A DNA stretch of 19,712 nucleotides from UMGS1649 sp045659265. GTDB taxonomy: Bacteria > Bacillota > Clostridia > TANB77 > CAG-465. Both the position numbers and the translations under genes were made by a program. The DNA is taken from positions 1 through 19,712 of the forward strand of contig JAZOWO010000089.1 of NCBI GenBank assembly GCA_045659265.1, given 5' to 3'. A model generated the notes under the pieces. It did no database searches. It was not told the DNA's origin and worked only from the letters and a program-made list of their open reading frames with translations. Positions 14,988 through 19,712 of the stretch are shown piece after piece. Within the stretch, counting starts at the first letter, position 1. Every line of letters starts with the position of its first letter.

Positions 14988-15247
14988 TGAAAGTGCCAGC
15001 GTATGACATTAGAAATAAACCAATTGAATTAGAAGTTTATAAGGTACAAGTTTCCATATTTGGTAAACCAGGGTGCCTAATATACAATGAAGATAGAAGT
15101 GAACTTTACGAAACAGATGACAAAGACGAAGTTAAAGCTATAAAAAGCTTCGTTAAAAAATATAAAGCCTTTGTCGCAGGTAAATACGACAAGAAAACAG
15201 GTAAGATAATAATTATGCATTTATTACCTGATGAAAATTTATTTTAA
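14987..15247 (+). CDS. Hypothetical protein
   Basis: An 86-residue protein; ATG 14987 shares one base with the previous stop and AGAGGTG (14972-14978) lies 8 bases upstream. Beta strands and a helix are suggested: L-E-V-Y-K-V-Q-V-S-I (15-24), C-L-I-Y (30-33), D-E-V-K-A-I-K-S-F (47-55), then I-I-I-M. Likely a small alpha/beta fold. Not recognised. Translational coupling with the zinc-ribbon gene suggests a joint role. Confidence 0.65.
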   Translation: MKVPAYDIRNKPIELEVYKVQVSIFGKPGCLIYNEDRSELYETDDKDEVKAIKSFVKKYKAFVAGKYDKKTGKIIIMHLLPDENLF

Positions 15248-15262
15248 AAGGAGAAATTGAAA

Positions 15263-15640
15263 ATGAAAAAAGAGAGAGAAGATTTAAAAAAAGAAGGAAG
15301 AGAATTAGCAAATTGTTATAAACATTTGGACGACAAAAAAACTATGTTAGCTTCAATAGATGCTCAAGCTATGACAATAAGTGGTTTTAATGTACCTAGT
15401 TTCAAACCAATATTAGAAGTAAATGGAGAACGTTACGCATCTAAAGAAAGTATGATTGAAGTTTATGAAAAAGGACAAAATATATTAGAGGCAATATTAG
15501 AATACCAAGAAGTTTTGGAAAAATTAGTAGATGAAATAAGTGAAAAAGGTGAAAAAGATAGAGAAATTAAAATGAAATCTAAAGAAGAAAAGATGAACAA
15601 AATAATGGATTTATTTGAGTCACTTTTCGAGGAAGATTAA
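15263..15640 (+). CDS. Hypothetical coiled-coil protein
   Basis: A 125-residue protein. ATG 15263 is preferred to TTG 15257 because AAAAGGAGA lies 9-10 bases upstream. The N-terminus and residues about 72-118 are charged Lys/Glu-rich helices, probable coiled coil; a short central strand region (SGFNVPSFKPILEVNGERY) links them. No known motif. It ends 1 base before the VRR-NUC gene. Confidence 0.65.
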   Translation: MKKEREDLKKEGRELANCYKHLDDKKTMLASIDAQAMTISGFNVPSFKPILEVNGERYASKESMIEVYEKGQNILEAILEYQEVLEKLVDEISEKGEKDREIKMKSKEEKMNKIMDLFESLFEED

Positions 15641-15641
15641 T

Positions 15642-15950
15642 ATGGCACTTAAGAATGATGAAGAAACAAGACTTCAGAAAAAGGTACAAGCGTATCTAAA
15701 GAGTTTAGGTGCATACGAGTTTAAAGTTCACGGTAGCGCCTATATGAAGGCAGGTATCCCAGATATAATAGCTTGTTTAGAAGGTAGATTTGTTGGAGTT
15801 GAATGTAAGGTAGGTAATAATAAGCCTACCGAACTCCAAAAAGCACACGGTAGACAAATAGTTAATGCTGGTGGTACGTTCATAGTAGCATATAGTGTCG
15901 ACGAAGTTAAGGAGGGTTTAAGAAATGCCAACTTTAATATTGATACTTAA
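15642..15950 (+). CDS. VRR-NUC domain nuclease
   Basis: A 102-residue protein; ATG 15642 follows GAGGAAG and starts one base after the previous stop. Motifs: KAGIPDIIACLEG (36-48, with the GxPD aspartate D41), VGVECKVG (51-58, with E54 and K56) and PTELQKAHG (62-70, with Q66), the standard layout of stand-alone phage VRR-NUC proteins of about 90-110 residues. Known chemistry: PD-(D/E)XK-type DNA cleavage, in phages associated with SNF2 helicases; here the SNF2 helicase is 6 kb upstream, not adjacent. Role in replication or recombination inferred. Confidence 0.9.
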   Translation: MALKNDEETRLQKKVQAYLKSLGAYEFKVHGSAYMKAGIPDIIACLEGRFVGVECKVGNNKPTELQKAHGRQIVNAGGTFIVAYSVDEVKEGLRNANFNIDT

Positions 15951-16086
15951 AATATTTGCGACAGCATATACAGTAGCGTTATATTTAGGTATGTTAGCTC
16001 AGTATTCAACAGAAAAAACATCACTTACTATGAAATTTTGGACAACAGCATACCACGCTATGATAGTAACATTTATTTGGAAATAG
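15925..16086 (+). CDS. Small membrane protein (53 aa), hidden by overlap
   Basis: Read by eye: ATG 15925 with AAGGAGGG (15909-15916) 8 bases upstream, ending at TAG 16084-16086. It overlaps the last 26 bases of the VRR-NUC gene in another frame. Residues 3-23 are hydrophobic (LILILKIFATAYTVALYLGM), a membrane span; the C-terminal half is partly hydrophobic with a second weak span. The perfect ribosome site and the filling of an otherwise empty 143-base gap before the SPFH gene support it. I infer a membrane peptide that may act with the SPFH protein 13 bases downstream. Function unknown. Confidence 0.6.
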   Translation: MPTLILILKIFATAYTVALYLGMLAQYSTEKTSLTMKFWTTAYHAMIVTFIWK

Positions 16087-16099
16087 GAGGAAAATGAAA

Positions 16100-16903
16100 A
16101 TGGGAAAGAAAGAGATATTATTAGGTGTTATAGCTTTTACATTAATATTTTTGATAATTGTAATAGCTAACAGTATAACAACTGTACCTACAGGATTTGT
16201 AGGAGTTAAAACAAGATTTGGAAAGGTACAAGAAACTGTAATACAAGAAGGTTTAAATATGAAGGTACCTTTTATTGAAAAAATAGTTAAAATTGATTGT
16301 AAAACTAAAAAATTAGAAACAACATCAGAAGGTTCTACTAAGGATTTACAAACAGCAACAATAAGTATAGCTGTAAATTATAATGTAAATAAAGATACAG
16401 CTAATAAACTATATAGAGAAATAGGTGTTGATTATGAGAATGTAATAATTAACCCAGCTATATTGGAAAGTATTAAATCTACAGCAGCTCAATATACAGC
16501 AGAAGAACTCATCACTAAAAGAGCTGAGGTATCTAACAAAATACAAGAAACATTGATAGCTAAGATAACTGAAAAAGGATTTACTATCAACGGATTTAAC
16601 ATAACAAATATTAATTTCTCAGACGCATACAACCAAGCAATAGAAGCTAAAGCTGTAAAACAACAAGAAGTTGAAACAGCAAAAGCTGAACTTGAAAAAC
16701 AAAAAATACAAAACGAAAAAGAAATATCTATTGCACAAAAAGATGCTGAAGTTATGAGATTACAAAATAAAGAGATAACAGAAAATACACTAAGATTAAA
16801 AGAACTTGAAATAAAACAAAGTTTAATTAATAAATGGAATGGTGCTTACCCTACAACAATGTTAGGTAGCGATGCAGATATGTTATTTCAGATAGGAGAC
16901 TAA
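16100..16903 (+). CDS. SPFH / Band 7 (prohibitin-stomatin-like) membrane protein
   Basis: A 267-residue protein; ATG 16100 is chosen since GGAGG lies 9 bases upstream, against 3 for ATG 16094. Residues 6-26 are a membrane span. Residues 29-185 form the Band 7 domain, starting PTGFVGVKTRFGKV (30-43), with P57, K61 and the Y-T-A-E-E-L-I-T-K-R (132-141) near the domain end. Residues about 185-245 are a coiled coil of Ala/Glu/Lys heptads, used for ring assembly. Near the C-terminus is a W-N-G-A-Y-P-T-T segment (246-253), similar to the W-x-G-x-x-P ending of other phage SPFH proteins. Family members form membrane rings or microdomains and can control FtsH-type proteases. Why a phage carries one is not known; host-membrane or protease control is inferred. 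Confidence 0.88.
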   Translation: MGKKEILLGVIAFTLIFLIIVIANSITTVPTGFVGVKTRFGKVQETVIQEGLNMKVPFIEKIVKIDCKTKKLETTSEGSTKDLQTATISIAVNYNVNKDTANKLYREIGVDYENVIINPAILESIKSTAAQYTAEELITKRAEVSNKIQETLIAKITEKGFTINGFNITNINFSDAYNQAIEAKAVKQQEVETAKAELEKQKIQNEKEISIAQKDAEVMRLQNKEITENTLRLKELEIKQSLINKWNGAYPTTMLGSDADMLFQIGD

Positions 16904-16904
16904 T

Positions 16905-17057
16905 ATGAACGATTTTGACGCTATGATAGACTCAATGAAATGTCTACTAAAAGAAGAAAGTGATATAATCAAAAGTGAATTAGACGAATACGGAGAATAT
17001 TCTTGTGATTTTGGTTGTGCTGGATACTCAGCTATGATAAAATTAAGTAAAGAATAA
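16905..17057 (+). CDS. Small acidic protein with three cysteines (50 aa)
   Basis: Read by eye: ATG 16905, with AGGAG (16894-16898) 6 bases upstream, to TAA 17055-17057. It starts 1 base after the SPFH stop. The protein is acidic with Cys at residues 13, 34 and 38; the last two form C-x3-C in S-C-D-F-G-C-A-G. No membrane span. It ends 6 bases before the tRNA-like RNA region. Its strong ribosome site makes it a likely gene; function unknown. Confidence 0.6.
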   Translation: MNDFDAMIDSMKCLLKEESDIIKSELDEYGEYSCDFGCAGYSAMIKLSKE

Positions 17058-17063
17058 ATCATT

Positions 17064-17235
17064 TTGGTAGTGGCGAAATAGATAGTCGAGTGTAAGGCTA
17101 GTAAAACCTTTAACAAAGGTAATAGTAGACGCTAAGCTGACGAGTGAGGAACAGGTACGGAAGACATTGTCAGTCCAAGTGGGTTCAAATCCCGCAATTA
17201 TGTTCTATGTTAGGTGCAAATCCTAACCTACCAGC
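17064..17235 (+). ncRNA. tRNA-like structured RNA region, resembles a tRNA-Leu(CAA) split by two inserts
   Basis: No usable protein frame. An acceptor-like helix TTGGTAG (17064-17070) pairs fully with CTACCAG (17228-17234), one U-G. TG then GCG (17073-17075) could pair with CGC (17130-17132), the latter in TAGACGC as in tRNA-Leu D arms. GTGGG-TTCAAAT-CCCGC (17179-17195) fits either an anticodon arm (anticodon CAA) or a T arm. GTTAGG-TGCAAAT-CCTAAC (17209-17227) is T-arm-like. Read so, about 44 extra bases sit in the D loop and about 45 more before the anticodon arm; both extra parts contain CGAGTG (17087-17092, 17141-17146) and each can form a hairpin (17106-17120; 17137-17173). Missing: a genomic CCA and the D-loop GG. 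A decayed tRNA, an interrupted tRNA or another structured RNA are all possible. Confidence 0.45.
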
Positions 17236-17257
17236 CCCTTATGAAAGGAAGATTTAT

Positions 17258-17515
17258 ATGGAATACGTATGTGAATACTGCAATAAAACGTTTAATAGTA
17301 CTAAGAAAAGTAAGTTTTGTAGTAGAAACTGTAGAACAAAACACACATATCACCAAAAACATCTAAATGCAAGAACTTATATTTCTAATAGAACAAAAGA
17401 AGAAAAAAGAGAAACAGAACGCGAACGTTCAAGAAATAGATATAAAACAGACGAGACGTATAGAGAGTACATGAAAATGAAAAGAAAATTATATTATGAA
17501 AAAAGAGGTAAATAA
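17258..17515 (+). CDS. Zinc-finger protein, HNH/homing-endonuclease-like finger without catalytic part
   Basis: An 85-residue protein; ATG 17258 follows GAAAGGAAG by 6 bases. An upstream in-frame GTG at 17144 would run through the RNA region, so I reject it. C5-x2-C8 and C21-x3-C25 in the pattern CEYCNKTF...KFCSRNC form a treble-clef-type finger as found at the N-terminus of many phage HNH endonucleases and related DNA-binding proteins. The rest is very basic (KEEKRETERERSRNRYK), typical of nucleic-acid binding. There is no HNH His-Asn-His motif. Likely a truncated or stand-alone finger; it follows directly after the structured RNA, which may not be chance. Confidence 0.65.
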   Translation: MEYVCEYCNKTFNSTKKSKFCSRNCRTKHTYHQKHLNARTYISNRTKEEKRETERERSRNRYKTDETYREYMKMKRKLYYEKRGK

Positions 17516-17516
17516 T

Positions 17517-17897
17517 ATGTGCGATGAAACTATACAAAGTCTTTTCGAAGACACTATTAAAATGATTAAAACCGATATTCTAGTGGAGCAGAAAAATCCA
17601 AACTTCATTATGAAGTGGTGCGTACCACTCAATTGTGTGTCGGTATATAACCAATCTAAAATAAATTACATTAGCTACTGTTGCCACCATTTCAGGAGAT
17701 ACCCTGAATATGTGAGGCTTATTGAAGAAGCTTGTGAAGAAAAATTTAATAGTGGAATGACACCAAGAGATGAGTTTATTAAACGAGTTTTAAATGGCAA
17801 AGACTATGTATATACACAATGTGATATTTTCGGCAGATGTAAACGTCTAAGCGAAAAAGAGTACATATTAAAATTGCTCGATTATCCACGGAGGTAA
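17517..17897 (+). CDS. Hypothetical Cys-rich protein
   Basis: A 126-residue protein; ATG 17517 has AGAGGT (17504-17509) 7 bases upstream, better than ATG 17496 inside the previous gene. Eight cysteines (2, 35, 40, 55, 56, 73, 102, 108) include C-C-H-H (55-58) and C-D-I-F-G-R-C (102-108), which might bind metal, but spacing fits no finger I know. Helical with W34 and many Tyr. Function unknown. Confidence 0.65.
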   Translation: MCDETIQSLFEDTIKMIKTDILVEQKNPNFIMKWCVPLNCVSVYNQSKINYISYCCHHFRRYPEYVRLIEEACEEKFNSGMTPRDEFIKRVLNGKDYVYTQCDIFGRCKRLSEKEYILKLLDYPRR

Positions 17898-17902
17898 CAA
17901 GG

Positions 17903-18124
17903 ATGAAGAAAGAAATAATAATAAATGATGTTGAGTTAGACTGTACTTTTGGAAACGGATTTGTACTTAACTGGGACTCTAATGTTGGATTTGGACAACT
18001 TACGTTCATACAAGATAGAGGTACGTTAAAAGTTGAGACAGAAACAATGTGTAGTAACGAAGATAAGGAATTTATAAAATTAGTTTTAGATAAATTTATT
18101 GAAAAGTTGGAGGTTACCGAATAA
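17903..18124 (+). CDS. Hypothetical protein
   Basis: A 73-residue protein; ATG 17903 follows GGAGG (17890-17894) by 8 bases. N-terminal two thirds look like beta strands (KEIIINDVELDCTFGNGFVL, then FGQLTFIQ and TLKVETET), ending in a helix from residue 52 (EDKEFIKLVLDKFIEKL). Small alpha/beta fold. Its stop shares one base with the next start. Not recognised. Confidence 0.65.
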   Translation: MKKEIIINDVELDCTFGNGFVLNWDSNVGFGQLTFIQDRGTLKVETETMCSNEDKEFIKLVLDKFIEKLEVTE

Positions 18125-18300
18125 TGAGAGACCCTAATAGAATTAAACCTTTTTTAGAGGAATTTGAAAAATTATGGAACGAATTTCCCGACTGGAGATT
18201 TTGTCAGCTAGTTGTAAATCTATTTGGTAGAGACCCATTCTATCTAGATGACGACGTAGCTCTAGAAATTATAAGGAAGGAGAAAGATAAAAATGAGTAG
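18124..18300 (+). CDS. Small conserved phage protein (58 aa), hidden
   Basis: Read by eye: ATG 18124 (overlapping the previous TAA by one base) to TAG 18298-18300, with GGAGG (18109-18113) 10 bases upstream. The sequence MRDPNRIKPFLEEFEKLWNE, then PDWRFCQLVVNLFGRDPFY, resembles small phage proteins with the M-R-D-P-x-R-I-x-P-F-L and P-D-x-R-(F/L)-x-Q-L pattern, which also recalls the YihD/DUF1040 family. That likeness is from memory. It fills the only apparent gap between 18124 and 18293 and overlaps the next gene by 8 bases. Function unknown. Confidence 0.7.
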   Translation: MRDPNRIKPFLEEFEKLWNEFPDWRFCQLVVNLFGRDPFYLDDDVALEIIRKEKDKNE

Positions 18301-18538
18301 AAGTACTGTACATAAAAGATGTGCGTTATGTTTTGAAAAGAACGAACCAGATGGCGGAGATTTAATTTGGAAAGATAGCTTACAACTATGTCCAAAATGC
18401 TACGCTAAATATGAGGAAAGCGCATACAACCAAAGAGTTATGTTAATTAATTCTTTAAAATGCTACCGTAGACTTGTATCTAAATATGAAGATAACGGTA
18501 ACATAAAACTAGATACTAAATTTGAAGGGATAAGTTAA
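18293..18538 (+). CDS. Small zinc-ribbon protein
   Basis: An 81-residue protein; ATG 18293, with GGAAGGAG (18275-18282) upstream. C10-x2-C13 and C33-x2-C36 make a zinc ribbon (CALC and LCPKC); the rest is helical and basic. Such small ribbons are frequent in phage early regions and may bind nucleic acids or RNA polymerase, but no specific family is seen. It ends 1 base before the next gene. Confidence 0.65.
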   Translation: MSRSTVHKRCALCFEKNEPDGGDLIWKDSLQLCPKCYAKYEESAYNQRVMLINSLKCYRRLVSKYEDNGNIKLDTKFEGIS

Positions 18539-18539
18539 G

Positions 18540-18872
18540 ATGGATTTAAAAGAAGCTGAAAAATTAGCGAAAACTCTATCAGGTAACTATTGGAATTACC
18601 GCTGGATAAAGGTGGTAGACGAATGGGACGCAAAAAACCTAGAGGGAGAAATGAAGCATTACACTGAAGTTATCTATGAGTTACGTGAAGTTTATTATGA
18701 TACGAAAGATAAACCATTTATGTATTCTGAAAATCCAGCTAGAATGATAGCGGATAACTATGAGGATTTGATGAGATTATTAGGTAGCTCACTAAGTGCA
18801 GCTAAGGAACCAGTTTTATTATTAAAAGACGGTGAACTTATCGAAACAGAAGAATATATGGAGGGACTATGA
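18540..18872 (+). CDS. Hypothetical protein
   Basis: A 110-residue protein; ATG 18540 with AAGGGAT (18525-18531) about 8 bases upstream. Residues 16-55 hold a Trp/Tyr-rich beta segment (NYWNYRWIKVVDEWD, then HYTEVIYELREVYYD). The C-terminus ends LLLKDGELIETEEYM. No known motif. It overlaps the phosphoesterase start by 4 bases (ATGA), implying coupled translation. Confidence 0.65.
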   Translation: MDLKEAEKLAKTLSGNYWNYRWIKVVDEWDAKNLEGEMKHYTEVIYELREVYYDTKDKPFMYSENPARMIADNYEDLMRLLGSSLSAAKEPVLLLKDGELIETEEYMEGL

Positions 18873-19411
18873 ACTACTATATAGCAGATACCCACTTTGG
18901 ACACAAAAATATTTTCAAATATGAACCAGATAGACCTGGTAAAGACCTTAAGGAAATGGAAAATATAATGGTAGATAAGTGGAACAAAAAAGTAACCGAA
19001 CATGACAATGTTTATATATTAGGAGACTTTGCATTCAAAGGCGCTAATATGAAAATGAATGATATTGTGACGTTACTTAAAAGATTAAATGGTAACAAAT
19101 TTTTAATAGTAGGTAACCATGATAAAGACTATGTAGATAAGCTACGTGAATATGGTATAATAGGTATAGCAGATATGCACGAGATATATGATGGAGATGA
19201 GTATGTTGTTATGTGCCACTATCCACTTGAGATATGGAACCACAAGCATCACAACGCCATCCACTTACACGGGCATACACACAAAAGTGAATTGGACCAC
19301 GAAGATTACACAACACAAAACAGATACAATGTTGGGTGTATGTGGTTTAACTACGAGCCAGTAACATTACAAGAAATAAAAGATTATTGGCACAGTAATA
19401 TTTGGAGGTGA
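18869..19411 (+). CDS. Calcineurin-like metallophosphoesterase
   Basis: A 180-residue protein; ATG 18869 overlaps the previous stop (ATGA). All five family motifs are present: ADTHFGH (6-12, D7 and H9), GDF (52-54, D53), GNHD (82-85), CH (116-117) and HLHGHTH (132-138), so both metal sites look intact. Known chemistry: two-metal hydrolysis of phosphodiesters or phosphomonoesters; the phage subfamily with DTHFGHxNI acts on unknown substrates. Possible roles include nucleic-acid or nucleotide processing, or removal of a host signalling nucleotide; the sequence does not decide. Confidence 0.9.
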   Translation: MNYYIADTHFGHKNIFKYEPDRPGKDLKEMENIMVDKWNKKVTEHDNVYILGDFAFKGANMKMNDIVTLLKRLNGNKFLIVGNHDKDYVDKLREYGIIGIADMHEIYDGDEYVVMCHYPLEIWNHKHHNAIHLHGHTHKSELDHEDYTTQNRYNVGCMWFNYEPVTLQEIKDYWHSNIWR

Positions 19412-19418
19412 TAATACT

Positions 19419-19658
19419 ATGAATACAGTAATATCAATATTAATGACATTTTTATTAGCAGTAATGACCATAAGAGATTTTTACTTAGGTAGATATGTGT
19501 TTGCAATAATATTCCTAATTGAAATGATTGCTTATTTAGTTTTTGTTATACCAATATCTATTAAAAATGATAAGAGCGCAAAGATACTTAAAGAGATGGA
19601 CTCAGAATGCAAAACCACAGTAAAGGAGGCATTGAAAATAATTGAAGATAACAAGTAA
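19419..19658 (+). CDS. Small membrane protein
   Basis: A 79-residue protein; ATG 19419 follows GGAGGTGAT by 7-8 bases. Two hydrophobic spans, residues 3-18 (TVISILMTFLLAVMTI) and about 27-48, are separated by a short charged loop (RDFYLGR). The C-terminal 30 residues are charged and helical. Membrane location is likely; function not known. Confidence 0.7.
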   Translation: MNTVISILMTFLLAVMTIRDFYLGRYVFAIIFLIEMIAYLVFVIPISIKNDKSAKILKEMDSECKTTVKEALKIIEDNK

Positions 19659-19712
19659 ATTAGTAATAACTATTATAATTGTATCATTAATTAGTATGCT
19701 TGGTTTTGAGAT
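19642..19712 (+). CDS. Start of a further membrane or secreted protein (3' partial)
   Basis: Read by eye: TTG 19642 in another frame, overlapping the previous gene by 17 bases, with AAAGGAGG (19622-19629) 12 bases upstream and an in-frame stop TAA directly before. The visible residues, KITSKLVITIIIVSLISMLG, look like a signal peptide or membrane span. The frame is open to the window end. Start codon choice is uncertain. Confidence 0.45.
   Translation, partial: MKITSKLVITIIIVSLISMLGFE

Noticed and set aside
17137..17173. Hammerhead ribozyme, because CTGACGA matches the CUGANGA core
   Set aside because: No matching GAAA after a stem II, and the strand pairs with TTGTCAG instead.
17144..17515. 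Longer zinc-finger protein starting at GTG 17144
   Set aside because: It would run through the tRNA-like region; the ribosome site GAAAGGAAG precedes ATG 17258 and the finger begins there.
1..19712. CRISPR array, insertion sequence, integrase or attachment site
   Set aside because: No regular short direct repeats with spacers, no transposase or recombinase motif, and no terminal repeats seen.
1..19712. Recoded stop codons
   Set aside because: TAA, TAG and TGA all end genes at positions fitting the next ribosome site and overlap, so the standard bacterial code applies.

Overview
The window is about 19.7 kb of a phage or prophage genome. It is AT-rich with strong A/T third-position bias and heavy AGA/ATA use. 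Every supported gene lies on the + strand, mostly with short overlaps (ATGA, or 1-26 nt), and nearly every start follows a strong AAAGGAGG-type Shine-Dalgarno sequence. TAA, TAG and TGA all act as stops, so the code is standard. The promoters read as sigma-A type (TTTACA-17-TATAAT). Together with a tape-measure and tail-tip block this suggests a tailed, probably long-tailed (siphovirus-like) phage of a low-GC Gram-positive host, plausibly Clostridia-like. The host is an inference.

Layout: (1) 1-7952, tail and lysis block: C-terminus of a tape measure protein, a small tail protein, a tail-tip/hub-like protein, a 1143-residue tail fibre or adhesin with about twelve InlB-B-like repeats, an 88-residue partner protein and a holin. 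(2) 7953-8276, control region: a promoter directly after the holin stop, a predicted 80-nt RNA ending in a strong terminator, then a second promoter with a cluster of TGATAAAA motifs. (3) 8277-12687, start of the early block: SNF2-like helicase, ThyX-like thymidylate synthase, a short Cys-rich protein, then six overlapping genes of unknown function. (4) 12688-17057: a promoter with a perfect 15-bp palindrome driving an orphan winged-helix protein, followed by a RecB-like PD-(D/E)XK nuclease, a zinc-ribbon protein, small unknowns, a VRR-NUC nuclease, a 53-residue membrane peptide, an SPFH/Band 7 membrane protein and a 50-residue protein. (5) 17058-19712: a tRNA-like structured RNA region, a zinc-finger protein, small unknown proteins, a calcineurin-like phosphoesterase and membrane proteins.

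The first block builds the tail tip and opens the membrane. The rest looks like DNA metabolism (helicase, two nucleases, dTMP synthesis) mixed with host-takeover genes. Five protein genes were found by direct reading because they are short or run off the edge: 10124-10291, 15925-16086, 16905-17057, 18124-18300 and 19642-19712.

Most noteworthy are the tRNA-like region at 17064-17235, the promoter-terminator RNA unit at 7953-8067, the orphan winged-helix gene with its operator-like palindrome, the InlB-like repeat fibre, and the membrane-peptide/SPFH pair. All RNA and operator calls rest on base pairing read by eye.
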